A stretch of 64,000 nt of DNA from Coenobita brevimanus (taxonomy: Eukaryota > Arthropoda > Malacostraca > Decapoda > Coenobitidae). Numbering within the stretch: the first letter of the stretch is position 1; every line of letters starts with the position of its first letter. The notes beneath the pieces are model-generated. The model was not told where the DNA came from, made no database searches, and saw only the letters and a program-made list of their open reading frames with translations. The DNA is taken from contig CM064670.1 of NCBI GenBank assembly GCA_032717465.1, positions 14,538,431-14,602,430 of the forward strand, read 5' to 3'. The position numbers were made by a program, and so were the translations under genes. This document shows positions 9,249 through 21,283 of the stretch, piece after piece.

Positions 9249-11632
9249 CAGTAGAACACCGTTATTGCCGAACTCGGAATTGCCGACTTCACTAATTAGC
9301 GGGGTCTTCCTTAAAAAAAAATGCAAAAAATTACAAAAATTGGCATGACGCTTAGTTTCAACTTGGCACGCAGTTGTACAGTACAGCTTCGCACAGGCAA
9401 AAGGCACAGCCATTGTATACTGTCGTTGGCGGCCTTTCTTGAGTACTCTCAGTGACGCTCTAGTTGTAAAGTGTTAATTATGCCTCCAAAACGTCCTATA
9501 CCACCTTCAGGTGGTAAGCCACAGCCTAGCAAGTGTCCTAAGAAAACCTTGACTCTCGAGGAGAAAATGAAAATCCTTGATACGATGAAAGGAGTACAAT
9601 CGAATTCAGCAGTGGCCAGGAAATTTGAAGTGAACTAAAGTGCTGTGTGATACCTTAAAAAACAGGACTTGAGAGGCCCATATACTCGTACAGCATGCTG
9701 TGACTACGAATGTTGGTGGTTGTGCCAAAAATGCAGCAAATATAAAGGAAAATGTGATAACACGTATGGAAGCAGCACTCACTTTGTGGCTAGATGATTG
9801 TAGAGGCAAAAATGTGTCACTGGAGTCAAACCTCATCTGTGAAAAAGCTCACAGTTTTCACTCCTGTCACACTGCTGAGAAAACACCTAAGGCAGGCTGT
9901 TCAACAGACCCTGACCCAAAGGCATTCACCACAGGCAAGGGGTGGTTGATCACTGTCGAAAGTGGTTTTCACTGAAACGTGTTAAAATTTATGGTGAATC
10001 AGTGTTGGCCGATCATGAGGCTGCCGCCGCCTATCCAATTATCCTAAAAAAGGTGATTGATAAGAAGGGCTATAACTCAGAACAAGTTTTCAATGCTCAT
10101 GAGACATCCCTTTTCTGTAAAAAAAATGATTCCCAGGATATAAATAAGTAAGCAGGAGGTGAATGCACCAGGTTTTAAGACTGCAAAAGGTCAATTTACT
10201 CTCCTTATGGGCGGCAATGTAGCAGGCCATATCATCAAGCCCGGGCTGATCTACAGGGCGGCAAATCCAAGGGCTTTGAAAAAACGAACAATATCGTCCC
10301 TCCCTGTTTACTGGATGTTTAACAGCAAAGCCTGCATGGCCAAACTTCTGTTCTGTTACTGGTTTCATAAATGCTTTATTCCAGAGGTCAGGAGGTCAGG
10401 CGGTACCTGAGTGATCAGGGCCTGGAATTCAAAGTTCTTCTCATCTTAGACAATGTCCCCAGTCACCCAGATCTACAGTATTTAGAAGCCAAGGGGGTTG
10501 AAGTTATGTATCTGCCTCCAAATACCACCTTCCTTATCCAGCCCATGGATCAAGGAGTAATTCGCGCATTGAAGTCCTGTATACCCGTTGGAGCATGCAG
10601 AGAACTGTCAAAGCCATGGAACATGACACTGTGTTTCATCTTTCTATATACTGGTGCAATTTCAACACTGCAGACAGTACTGTATCAGTATCTTGCAAGC
10701 AGCCATGACGGAACTGAAAAAGGAAACAGTCTATGCGGGCTGGAAGAAATTGTGGCCACAGTGTGTCAATGATCATAAGGGCTTCTCACCAAATGATATT
10801 AAATCAGATGCCGTGGATAAGATTTTGAAACTGGCATGGGGAAGGTTTCGATGATATCAGTGCAGAGGAGCTTGACAAGTTGGTAGAATCCACTTCAGAA
10901 GTCCTAACCGACCAGGAAATTAATGAACTGACAAAGTCTGCCAGTGAAGAAGAGGCAGATCCCGAGGAAGGTGTTGCAGTTGCAGAAGAAGATGAGGCAG
11001 TATCCCTTGAACATCTGGCAGAGCTGATGCGTACACTAAAAGAAGTGAGTGAGAATTTGTGGGATACTAATACGCAACGAGCCCTCAAATTCCAGCGCGG
11101 GTTAGAAGATGTCATAGCTCCTTACAAAGCCATGCTTCATGAAAAAAGAAAGAAAGAGCACAGCTACCAATAACTATGTTTTTCATGAAAGCCAGCATTG
11201 TCCTGCCCAGCTAAAATTAGTGCTGCATCCGCCACTGTTGCGAGAGGAAGGATGGAAGGAAGGCAGCAACCAGCAGCCTTCATCACTGACCAAGGATGAC
11301 CCAGATGAGCCATCCAGTGAACCTGAGCTTATTTAAGCTCACTTTGTTGTACAGTACCCTTCACCATTCATCGTCATCACGTACTGCACGGCCCCCATCA
11401 TCATCATACAGGTACAGTAAACTGTAGTAACTGCATTAGTATACTGTATTTTTATAGTCTAAGTCAATTTATGGTTTCAACATATTTATGAGTAATGCAT
11501 TGCAGTGTCAGTGGTTCATAGGCTACGCAATTACAGGTAAATGTCATTTTCAGGAGGGCGTCAAGAATGAGAATTTCAAGAATTAGTGAGGGGGGTTGGA
11601 ACATAACCCTCACTAATTTGGGGAGAGTACTG
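9249..11632 (+). mobile_element. Tigger-like (pogo) DNA transposon, 2.4 kb
   Basis: Bounded by TA at 9247-9248 and 11633-11634. Termini CAGTAGAACACCGTTATT and, inverted, CAGTACTCTCCCCAAATT agree only loosely. Inner parts of both ends contain matching TCACTAATT text. It contains a transposase relic of full layout but broken frame. Confidence 0.8.
9480..11173 (+). pseudogene. Tigger-like transposase, decayed
   Basis: Starts at ATG 9480 (MPPKRP) with an N-terminal DNA-binding helix-turn-helix (LTLEEKMKIL, SNSAVARKFEV). A CENP-B-type part and a DDE part follow in several frames. LLILDNVPSHP near 10445 is the second catalytic Asp region, and YLPPNTTFLIQPMDQGVI near 10510 is the third. The C-terminus is acidic (residues from 10880). 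Stops and frameshifts occur near 9640, 9660, 9930, 10150 and 10850. The family resembles TIGD/pogo transposases, which cut and paste at TA. Confidence 0.85.
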
Positions 11633-11739
11633 TACTTTTTCAGTGTTTCAGTAACAAAGACAGTAGGCCAGCATGCTCTCCAATACAAATTTCTCTATCT
11701 GTCAACACCAAACTACATGCACATTACACATGACACGTC

Positions 11740-11782
<43 letters not shown>

Positions 11783-11799
11783 GTAATAACCAAGCCTCA
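11633..11799. other. Spacer with 37-base poly(A)
   Basis: Unrecognised sequence followed by an A run at 11744-11780. The A run may be the tail of an unidentified retroposed copy lying in 11635-11743, which has no motif I know. Confidence 0.4.
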
Positions 11800-14700
11800 G
11801 AATACCCAGGGGGGAGGGGGGACCATAAATACCCCCACCATCCACCCCTCTCCCAGTGACAACTTAAAGAGCTGCCTGGAACCACTGTCTGACTCACTCC
11901 TTCTTCATTTCTGTAACATTCATGGCCTTTCCTCTAACTTTCTTTCTGTACCACCTCTCCTCCTCTAAACCTCACTTCCTCTTCTTAACTGAGACTCAGC
12001 TGTCTGAGGCAACTTTTCTGTATCCTCATACTTTCTCTATACTCATTTCAAAGCCAAAGGTGGCTGTTGTGCATATGTACACAACGACTTATCTTGCTCT
12101 CGTGTTCCAGAACTTGATTCTTCTGAGTTCTCTGTTCTCTGGCTTTGGGTTTCCTGTCATTCTCTAACTAAATATATCTGTGCTGTTTACTTATCCCTTA
12201 CTTCTACTGACTATTAAAAATTCCTTGACTATCTTACTTCAACGGACTATGAAAAATTCTTCGAGTATCTTACTTCAAAGATAGCACAAAACCAATCTGT
12301 TTCTCCTTTCTGTGAAATCTCCATTCTAGGAGATTTCAATGTTCACCATCACCTTTGGCTCTCCCCTCCTTTCACTGATCCACCTGGTGAACAAGCCTAC
12401 ATCTTTTCTATCCTTAATGACCTAGAGCAGCTTATACGGCACCCTACCCATATCCCTGACTGCCTTCGAAAGAGTTCCAACATACTTGTCCTCTTTCTTA
12501 CAACTAATCCTTCTGCTTATGCTGTTAATCTTTCCTCCCCACTGGGCTCTTCTGATCACAACCTTATAACCTTAACCTGTCCTATCATTCCAGTATGGCC
12601 TGTGGACCCTCCAAAGAAATGTCAGTTGTGGCACTTTGGAGCTGTGGATTGGGAGGCTCACAGGCAGTACTTCTTTGATTTTCCATGAAATGATTATTAT
12701 TTACATGATCAGGAGCCATCTGAATGTGCCATACACAGTACAGAGGTTATTCTCTCAGGCATGGAAGCATACATTCTTTCTCATATGCTCTGACTAATGC
12801 AAAAATGCCTTGGTTTATTCACGCTGCCCACAACAAGGAAAAGGCCTATAAAAGGTACCGGAGCTAACCCACCCCTGAATCACATCATTTTTATGTTTCT
12901 GCCTGGAATCGTGCTAAGTCTGTTCTTTGCTCTGCTAAAAATAATTTCATCCGTATCGAATGCTCTCAACTCTCCAACTCAAATTCTTCCAGCTCCTTCT
13001 GGTACCTTGCCAAAAACCTTTCTAACAACTTTACTTCATTATCCTTCCCTCCGATTTTCTACTCTGATGGATCTGTAGTTATTTCTTCTACTGATGAAGC
13101 AGATCTCCTCGCTCAGACTTTCTCCTCCAGTTCCACCTTAGATGATTCCAGTGCTCTTCCTCCATCACTTCCCCACTCTGACTTCCTCATGGCTGACATT
13201 TCTTCAACTGATGTATTTTCTGCCATAGCTGACCTCAGTATTAACAAGGCATATGGGCCTGATGGGGTCCCTCCTGTTGTGCTCAAGATCTGTGCATCTG
13301 TGCTTACACCATGCCAAGGTAAACTCTTTCGCCTTTGTCTGTCAACTTGTACCTTTCCTTCTTGCTGGAAGTCTGCTCTCATTTAGCCAGTCCCAAAGAA
13401 GGGTGACCATTCCCAACCCTCTAACTATCATCCAATTGCTTTAACATCCTGTGTCTCAAAAGTTTTCAAGTCTATTCTTAACAGAAAAACTTTAAAGCAT
13501 CTTTCCTATCACAACCCTCTTTCTGATTGTCAGTATGGGTTCTGTCAGGGACGCTCCACTGGTGATCTCACCTACCTTTCAGACTCCTGGTCATCCTCCT
13601 TTTGGGACTTTGGCTAAGGCTTTGTCATTGCACTTGACATCTAAAATGCTTTCGATCGAGTCTGGCATATATCTTTAATTTCCAAACTGCCCTCTTGCGG
13701 TTTCTATCCTTCTGTTTGTGCCTTCATCTATAGCTTCCTTTCTGGTCATTCTACTGTATAGCTGCTGCTGTAGATGGCCATCGTTCTTCTCCTAGATCTA
13801 TCAACAGCGATGTTCCTCAGGGCTCTATCCTATCACCAACTCTTTTCTTTTTATTCATCAATGACCTAAGCTGTACATCTAACCGTATCCACTGCTACAC
13901 TGATGATTCCACCCTTCACCTTTCCATTTGGTTCCCACAATGTCCATCTCAGCAGTTACTTCAACAAACAAGGGATGAGCCCAAGGCACACCTAATGTCC
14001 GACTTGGCTTGTATCTCTGACTAGGGTAAAAGTAATCTTGTTGTTGTTAATGCATCAAAGACTCAGTTCTTACACCTATCCATCCATCCATCCATCATCC
14101 AATCCTATGTAGCCCCATGAGGAGCGTATGAGCCCGGGGCTAGGCATGTTTGTAAAACATTTAAGATAAGAGTGACCAGCCTCACTCATCCCTGAGTGGC
14201 ATTACGTGAGCAATAACCCCAACCACCCCTTGGATATAAACCTTCACTGGCTCAATCCATTTGGAGTGCTGCAATTTCCCACTAAACCACCAGGCTTACA
14301 CCTATCAACCCGACAAAATCTTCCACAGGAGTACCCACTAATGTTTAATAATATCCAGCTCAATCCTGCATCATCCTTAAACATATTTGGGGTTTCCACA
14401 TCTCTTGTAAAATCTGCTTCCAAGAGATTAGGTGTGCTAAGCCAACTCTGTACCTTCTTTACCCCTGCACAGTTGTTGGCTTTATACATAGGTTTTATTT
14501 GCCCCTGTGTAGTGTACAACTCTCATGTTTGGGGAGGCTCCCCACATACAGCTCTTCTAAATAGGGTGGAGTCAAAGGCTTTCTATCTCATTAACTCTCC
14601 TCTTTTTACTGGCTCCCTTCAACCCCTGTCTCTTCGCTGCGTGTCTGCATCTTTATCTCTTTTCTATCACTACTTCAATGATCACTGCTCCTCTGACCTG

Positions 14701-14993
14701 TCTGCTTGCATCCCTCCACCTCAACGACGGGTGCTGTTCTGTCCAACTCTCTAATACAAGAGTTAATCATTACTCCCAGTCCTTCATTTATGCAACAGGT
14801 CAACTCTGGAACTGTCTCCTTCTGTCTGTATATCCTACTTCCTATGATCTCCAGTTTTTCAAACGCATATTGTCCAGGTATCTCGAAATTAATGGATCTT
14901 GAATTTGGCTCTCTGTTGTATTGTTTTTGTTTTCTTCTTGGACGAAACAGTAAATGTGGGCTCCTGGCCTTTGGTTCCATCTTCCTTGCATTA

Positions 14994-15031
<38 letters not shown>
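11800..15031 (+). mobile_element. LINE-J (jockey/BS-like LINE), decayed copy with SINE insertion
   Basis: Endonuclease then RT then C-terminus, in many frames: HFCNIHGLSSNF near 11905, [12 protein letters not shown] near 12330, NKAYGPDGVPPVV near 13240, then HVWGGSPHTALLN near 14525. It ends in a 37-base poly(A) at 14995-15031. Compared with the better copy at 50214-53188 it has many stops and small indels. A SINE-t1 sits at 14081-14294. The 5' edge is uncertain. Confidence 0.85.
14081..14294 (-). mobile_element. SINE-t1 inserted in LINE-J
   Basis: Flanked by a perfect 12-base duplication CTTACACCTATC (14069-14080 and 14295-14306). Removing one copy plus the insert restores the LINE-J text seen at 52420. 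Read on the minus strand, it begins with the CACCTGGTGGTTTAGTGGG-type tRNA-like head and ends in (GGAT)n. Other copies are at 25646-25858, 63131-63350 and 63463-63678. Confidence 0.93.
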
Positions 15032-15033
<2 letters not shown>

Positions 15034-15034
<1 letters not shown>

Positions 15035-15300
15035 CCCATGGGAGTCCATATCTGAAGTCATGTGTGAGGGCTTTAAATACTGGATAAACATGGGGCTCAA
15101 GACTGATCCCTGATGCACACCAACATTCACAGAAAACTCATCACTCAAATCTCCATTCACCATTACCTAAGCACCCACATACATGGCAATAACCACCCTA
15201 ACCAGCCACTCCTCATTCCAAAGCGTTCTCATTACCCATTTCACCACTTCTCAAGGGACTCTGTCAAAGGCCATCTCCGAATCAACGAGAGCTGTCAAAC
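15034..15300 (-). pseudogene. RTE-B LINE fragment (RT middle)
   Basis: Minus-strand NGDLSDEFSVNVGVHQGSVL matches the fragment at 5911-6655. It begins right after the LINE-J poly(A), so LINE-J may have inserted into it, but the other side was not identified. Confidence 0.7.
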
Positions 15301-15334
15301 AATGAATATACTGTATATATACTGTGTGTGTGTT

Positions 15335-15335
<1 letters not shown>

Positions 15336-15384
<49 letters not shown>
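15336..15384. repeat. (TA)n microsatellite
   Basis: An almost pure TA run that leads straight into the left end of a TA-targeting transposon at 15385. Confidence 0.9.
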
Positions 15385-15387
<3 letters not shown>

Positions 15388-16508
15388 CAATCCCTCCACT
15401 ATCAAATGTAATAGAGCCAAAGGCATGTCCGGAAAGTGGTCCCGTCCGGAAAGTGGGCCTCTGACTGCTGGACTGGTACTTAGGACCCTAACTCAGCCTA
15501 ACTTTGAAAGCCACCTAAATAATTCCCTATTGGACATGCATTGAACTTATTTAAACCTATTCAAGATCTTATTCACACCGATAATGGACATAAAGCATGA
15601 AATAAATGAAAAAGAACCAGAGAATGTGGAATTAGAAGTGAGTATGGAAAATATTTAGGCCTAGCAGTGTACAAGGTACTGTACTTACAGCACATCTGTG
15701 GTCTCCTCCTCTAACTCTCTAAGGCTCTGGTAGTTGTGAAAATGCTCTTGAAGCATGTACAGTAATCCAGAGTTGTGCTATACTCAATTTTTTGCACTGT
15801 GAGTTATAATTGTTTAACACTGCACCTTCTTCATAATTGAACCATGCCAGTTTCAACTGCCACTTTGCACTCCACACTTAATCCTTTGCACTCTAAATTC
15901 TACTTTTTTAACACTGTGGTCTAGTGGCGAGGTATTGCAGTTTATTCGCTGTTTATGCATAAAAAACGAGCACATGCAGCATCCATTACGATGGAAGTCT
16001 TCCCTGAACGAAGGTTAGGCAGTAACTGAGGACAGGGTTGCCAGATCTGAACTCGGCCACATTACCAAACTCCTCAATTTTCGTTACCAAATTTAACTTT
16101 TCATTACCAACTTCTTAAAGGAAGCATTTATTCTTCACTAATTATATATACAAATGGAAATAATCACTCTCCTTATAATCAGCAACATGTTTACTTTTGT
16201 GCTATGTATGCTACCAGATTAATAAAAGAAAGCAGACAATCCACTGTCTCCATTCTCTGTATCTTCATACATGTGAAAAATCTGTTTGGTAATGGATCAT
16301 GTTGATTCACTACCAAACTTTTCAGTACCAAATTGGCCCACATTTGGTAATGAATAATATCAAATGGCAACCGTGACTGGGGAGGGGGGAAGGGGAAGGA
16401 AGGAAGGGGTGAAGGGGCCGTGGTGTAAACAGCCGTTTGGCGCTGCGCGGTGCCATGCGGCAATTTCAAATTACGGGTGGGGAAAAATTTGGATTTGGGG
16501 GGGCTTAC

Positions 16509-16511
<3 letters not shown>
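15385..16511 (+). mobile_element. TIR-1 DNA transposon, copy 1
   Basis: Left end CAGCAATCCCTCCACTATC after TA. The body matches 40190-41453 (inverted) and 19481-20456, including the text TTACCAAATTTAACTTTTC. The right end reads, inverted, CAGGTAAGCCCCCCC, unlike the left end and like the neighbouring 18294-19410 family. No transposase is seen, so it is non-autonomous. Confidence 0.75.
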
Positions 16512-16562
<51 letters not shown>

Positions 16563-16575
16563 GTAAGCCCTTACC

Positions 16576-16607
<32 letters not shown>

Positions 16608-16639
16608 CAGGTAAGCCCTTACCTGTGTATATATATAAA
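16512..16639. repeat. TA/TG microsatellite with palindromic transposon termini
   Basis: Two TA runs are separated and followed by the palindrome CAGGTAAGCCCTTACCTG, which is the terminus of the 18294-19410 family fused back to back. It occurs twice here. Confidence 0.8.
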
Positions 16640-18283
16640 CAGGGTGTAACGCGACGTATGACAAAAACTTACACTAATGATCTATCATGTAATTTTGAGT
16701 ATATTTTGTTCTATAAACATGTGCTCTCTGCGACCCCATATCAGTACCCAGCATTCGGCTGTTTTGTGGAAAAGCTTCATGCCTTGCATGTGCCATTGGG
16801 TGAGAGCTTGGCAGGGCGACGGGAGACGAGTATTATTAGCTTATACTGCACTGTACATGAAAATCCCACATCCTATCAGTACACACGAGTTTTAAGAAGA
16901 AACTTTACGTAGTCTATTGATTCTTTAACATCAAGTCATGCATTCATGCAATTCTTTTGCACAAATCGACTGTAATTAAGGATTAAATTCAAAATTTTAT
17001 GGCTTGCAAGGGAGTAGGGAGGGAGGGAGGACAGGCTGGTGTGTTGTTGCCAGTTATTTAACATTTGGTTTGTAGAATGTTGCTACCAGCATTATCATAA
17101 CACCCACAGCTCATACAGTGAAAAAACGTTATTCTAAAGGAAGATTAGCCTCACTTCGTCGGGAAGAATTTTATTTATCACAATTTTTCTGCTGCACGTA
17201 AACGTGGCACCATTGGGTATCTCCACCTGTGTTCCTCTCTGCAGACTGGCATTACCATCGCAGAATCCGTAAAAAAATACTCGATATCTCCAAATTCTTC
17301 ATTGCTGTACGTACGTGGCATGCTGTTTAATGAACATGTGAAGCTGACCCCGGTGAACAACAGAACAAAGAGAACAGTATTTGAAGCGTGTGCCTCCCTT
17401 GCAAATGTTCCTTTTCAAATGACAGTGGACGCAGGGTTGCCAAGTCCTTATCATCAATCTCGCTAGTTTAGTCATGAAAATTTGTTAGAATGTCGCTAGA
17501 TAATAAACACTGCAAAACATCGCTAGAAAATACGATAAAATCTCTAGAATATCACCTAAAAATGGCAAAAATATCCAGAATGTAGCTAGATATATGTTGC
17601 CAGATGTTAGTGCCGCAAGTAGAAGCAAAAAATAGGTCTAGCTACATAGCCATTACATTGGCAATCCCGTGTCACTGTTCTCACGTCAACAGCATATGAA
17701 AAAAATGGTGCCACGTTTACTTGCAGCAGAAAAATTTTAATGAATAATAATATTACTCCTGACTTAAAGTGATGCTAGTCACTCAGTAGAGTAATGTTCT
17801 TTCACTGAGTGAGCTGTGGATGTTATGATAATGATGGTAGCAACATCCTACAACCCAATTATTACATAACTGGCAATAACACACCAGCCTGTCCTCCCTC
17901 CCTTCCTGCTCCCTTGCAAGCCATAAAATTTTGAATTTAATCCTTAATTACAGTCAATTTGTGCAAAAGAATTGCATGAATGCATGACTTGATGTTAAAG
18001 AATCATTAGACTACGTAAAGTTTCTTCTTAAAACTCGTGTGTACTGATAGGATGTGGGATTTTCATGTACAGTGCAGTATAAGCTAATAATACTCGTCTC
18101 CCGTCGCCCTGCCAAGCTCTCACCCAATGGCACATGCAAGGCATGAAGCTTTTCCACAAAACAGCCGAATGCTGGGTACTGATATGGGGTTGCAGAGAGC
18201 ATATGTTTATAGAACAAAATATACTCAAAATTACATGATAGATCATTAGTGTAAGTTTTTGTCATACGTCGCGTTACACCCTG
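16640..18283. mobile_element. DNA transposon with 574-bp terminal inverted repeats
   Basis: Ends begin CAGGGTGTAACGCGACGTAT on both sides. The arms, 16640-17213 and 17707-18283, stay highly similar to the inside edge near GTAAACGTGGCACCAT; reading the same frame in both arms gives almost identical text of 84 residues. The right end is followed by TA, the left preceded by AA. The central 490 bases hold a helix-turn-helix relic (17178-17360). The 84-residue open frames in the arms look incidental. Confidence 0.85.
17178..17360 (-). pseudogene. Possible DUF4817-type helix-turn-helix relic
   Basis: Minus-strand TYSNEEFGDIEYFF, then (in the next frame) YGFCDGNA, then REEHRWRYP, resembles the N-terminal domain (often called DUF4817) of arthropod transposases with long inverted repeats. 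A one-base shift lies near 17265. No catalytic domain remains. The similarity is from memory and short. Confidence 0.45.
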
Positions 18284-18293
18284 TATATATATA

Positions 18294-19410
18294 CAGGTAA
18301 GCCCTTAATTCATGCGAGGGTTACGTTCCCAGACCCTTTGCATATGTGGTAAATTCGCGTATACGTTCTGCCCTTATATGCACATAATTACGCATGTCTA
18401 CTAATTATATTACTCTGAATAATACTGTTTATGCACTACATACACCTTATAAATTAGCATAAAGTATGAAAAACAACAAAAATGTTAAGAAATTTAACAC
18501 TGAAACCTGACAAGCACAGGCATAGGTGGAGACACTTCTGCAGTCTGGTGCACAAGCCCTCACTGCCTCCCATATGCTACATTCTGCCTTCTTTATTGTC
18601 CAAACAGTTGACTCATTCACCCCAAACACACGGTTCCAAGCCAGTTCACAGGCATAGGTGAAGACACTTTAGCACAGTCTGGTGCACTAGCCCTCACTGC
18701 CTCCCGTATGCTACGTTCCTCCTTCTTTATTGTTGGAACAGTTGACTCACCCCAAACACACGGTTCCAAGACAATTCACCATCAAGTCAATTCACCATCA
18801 AATCATGGACGATTCCCTGTCATTCTATTAATATACTTATTACTGATTAATTAATACTCTAATAACTAATTTTCAGGGGGATTTTATAACTCATATAAGT
18901 AAAAAACTAGTGTACTGTACTTGCTAAATAAACTGGTATGTAAATAAATGACGGGGAATCATCCTGATGGAGAATTGTCGCCTACATTCCTCCCTTAAGT
19001 TTGTCCAACACAATTTTCTGTCAGCAACATCACGTTACAGTCCGTTTTGGTGTGTTACCACATGCATCACTAGCACTACGCTTAGGCCCCCTGTTGGCAG
19101 ACAAGTCAAGCAATCACTGGAAGGCAGAAAAATAAGCCACAAATAACGATTCACAAGTCACGCATGGTTCGACCGTCGGATTCAAACTGACTGTGTGGTG
19201 CGTGGTAGACCTCCCTCCCACACACACACACATATACATATATGTATGCACACGGGCAGCAGGTAGCCATTTTTATATTTTATTTATTTCTCTTGTATAT
19301 TAAAATTATTTATTTGAATACTATAATTTTATGTTTTAATTATTGTACGAAAAATTCGTGGATAACCGAAATCGCGTGAAAAAAGTTTGCGTGAGTTAAG
19401 GGCTTACCTG
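18294..19410 (-). mobile_element. Tigger-like DNA transposon relic, 1.1 kb
   Basis: Bounded by TA on both sides. Inverted ends CAGGTAAGCCCTTAATTCA and CAGGTAAGCCCTTAACTCA. The minus strand near 18490-18640 encodes FGVNESTVWTIKKAE and then IWEAVRACAP, the DNA-binding part of a Tigger/CENP-B-type transposase. That segment is present twice in tandem (about 18512-18655 and 18650-18780), the second copy frameshifted. There is no catalytic part. Confidence 0.75.
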
Positions 19411-19480
19411 TATATACAGTACAGTATATATATATGTATATATATATATTTATGTGTGTGTATATATATATATTCATATA

Positions 19481-20456
19481 CAGTAATCCCTCCAATATCC
19501 GACGTAATAGGGCCATAGGCAGGTCCAGAGACTGGTCCTGTCCGGATATTGGGCCCCAGCTTATGGACTTGTACTTATGGACCCTAACTCACAGAAACAC
19601 CTATACAACTCCCTCTGGAAATGCATAGCACCTATTTAAGACCCAAATCACACCAATAAGGGACATAAAAAACTGAAATAAATGCAAAAGAGCCATAAAA
19701 TGAGGTTTTGGAGGTGAGTTTATAAAATATTAAACATTCTGGGTACTTACAGGTCCCAGGCTCCTGGACTGGTTTGAACCGCCAGTTTGCAGTCCACAGT
19801 TAATCCTCTGCACTCTAAATTCTAATTTCTTAACACTGCACAACACTGTAAATTCCTGTGTTCTAGTGGCGAGGTATTGCAGTTTATTCACTGTTTATTC
19901 ACAAAAACGAGCACCTGTGGCTTGCACTGCTATGAGCATCTGCTCTCGATCGGAGTTAAGCTGTGACTGTTGATGATGGCGGGGTAACAGAGTTGCCAGA
20001 TTGCAACGGCCACATTACCAATCTCCTCAACTTTCATTACCAAATTTAACTTTTCATTACCAAATTCATAAAGCTAGCATTTATTCTTCACTAATTATAT
20101 ATTCATTCATTCATTCATTGCCAGACGCCATGTATCCCAAACGGGGTGGCCAAGGGCTTAGAGTTAATTGTTTTACAGGGAGGGGCACTAATCCTCCACC
20201 AACCCCACTTGACACGTAGGGATGCCAACAGCATCTGGTGTTCCCAGGCGGTCACCCATCCAAGTACTAACCAGACCCAACATTGCTTAATTATATATAC
20301 AAGTGGAAATACATGTAATCACTCTCCATATAATTAACACCATGTTGATTATTTTCACGCTATGTAGGGTAGCAGATTAATCAGAAAGAGCAAACAATCC
20401 ACCATCTCCATCCTGTGTATCCTCATACATGTGAAAAATCCATTTGGTAATGCATT
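19481..20456 (+). mobile_element. TIR-1 DNA transposon, copy 2, right end lost
   Basis: Left end CAGTAATCCCTCCAATATCC after TA. It matches copy 1 up to about 20456 and then diverges, so the right terminus is gone. It carries the SINE at 20103-20287. A TA/TG run lies at 19411-19480. Confidence 0.75.
20103..20287 (-). mobile_element. SINE-R with 5S rRNA-derived head and RTE-A-like tail
   Basis: Read from 20287 downward. The first 66 bases (20222-20287) match the 3' half of 5S rRNA, including TTAGTACTTGGATGGGTGAC and CCTGGGAACACC and ending TGTTGGCAT. A body follows with GTTGGTGGAGGATTAGTGCC. The tail is GGCCACCCCGTTTGGGAT...GGCGTCTGGC and (AATG)n, close to the RTE-A 3' end. It is flanked by an 11-base duplication TAATTATATAT (20092-20102 and 20288-20298). 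The same site without insert is visible in TIR-1 copy 1 near 16137-16150. The 5S part lacks its 5' half, so the copy is 5' truncated. Confidence 0.9.
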
Positions 20457-20913
20457 GTTGAACTGCCTGGTTGTCTACATGGGCAAGCCGTACCCAAAAT
20501 GACGGTGTTCACCCCACCCATGATTAAAACACATTAATCAAAGTCTAAAAACAGTTTACAAAACAACCTAAATGCAAAATTTAAGTCTAAAATATCATCA
20601 AAATCAGTTAGAAAAAAATAATTAAAAAACCATTGCAAAACCAGGGGTAGGCCTATGATAGGCGGGGTAGGATGGTATTTCTACCCCCATCACTATTCCG
20701 GGGTATCACATCTACGGGTATTGTAAACTCAGGTTTGCCTGTATCGGCGATGTCGGTTTGGCAAATCATATCGGTTACAGCACTACTAACAATTCTACTC
20801 TAGGCGACCCCTGGGAACAGGCTGTAGACATGTGGAAGACACACAGTACTGTATATGTAAATATTGCTACCCAGAATAAAATATCCAAATACATCATAGC
20901 AATAAAAACATAC
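20457..20913. other. NELFB intron, little recognised
   Basis: AT-rich sequence. Near 20710-20742 a stretch ending GGTTTGCCTG-TA looks like one end of a TA-targeting transposon, but its partner was not found. No coding sequence was seen. Confidence 0.4.
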
Positions 20914-21170
20914 CTCTTTGCATCAACCTTGCCTTCCCTGATGCATGCATCAAGGCACCATGTGAACTTGTGGCATGGATCAACAGCAATAATATCATGG
21001 ACCTCCTTGTCGTGCAGTGCCATCAGCAGCTCAGCTCGAAGGGAACAGTAGTGGATAAAGCGAGTGCGAAGGAAGAGCGTGCGCAAGAACTGGAGAACCA
21101 TATCATACAGCTTGACATTCCGGCCTATCATATGCACCAGCTTCTGTACCATTTCACCCTGACGCCGTGC
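20914..21170 (-). CDS. NELFB: NELFB exon (ARRQGEMVQKL...DAKR)
   Basis: 257 bases. The acceptor CCCTTTCAG lies just above 21170 and the donor GTATGT just below 20914. There are 85 whole codons plus two bases of an Arg codon completed by the exon at 7218-7380. The peptide includes NVKLYDMVLQFLRTLFLRT and DPCHKFTWCLDACIRE, among the most conserved parts of NELF-B. No stop. An ATC microsatellite begins only 10 bases upstream of the exon and occupies the usual branch-point region. Confidence 0.96.
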
Positions 21171-21180
21171 CTGAAAGGGA

Positions 21181-21251
21181 AGATCATCATCATTATCATC
21201 ATCATTATCATCACCACCACCACCACCACCATCAACATTATCATCACCATC

Positions 21252-21283
<32 letters not shown>

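Noticed and set aside
16677..18265. 84-residue proteins encoded in both arms of the inverted repeat
   Set aside because: They match because the arms are inverted copies. The text has no recognised domain and the arms are transposon termini.
20222..20287. 5S rRNA gene
   Set aside because: Only the 3' half is present and it is fused to a SINE body with target duplication; no working gene.
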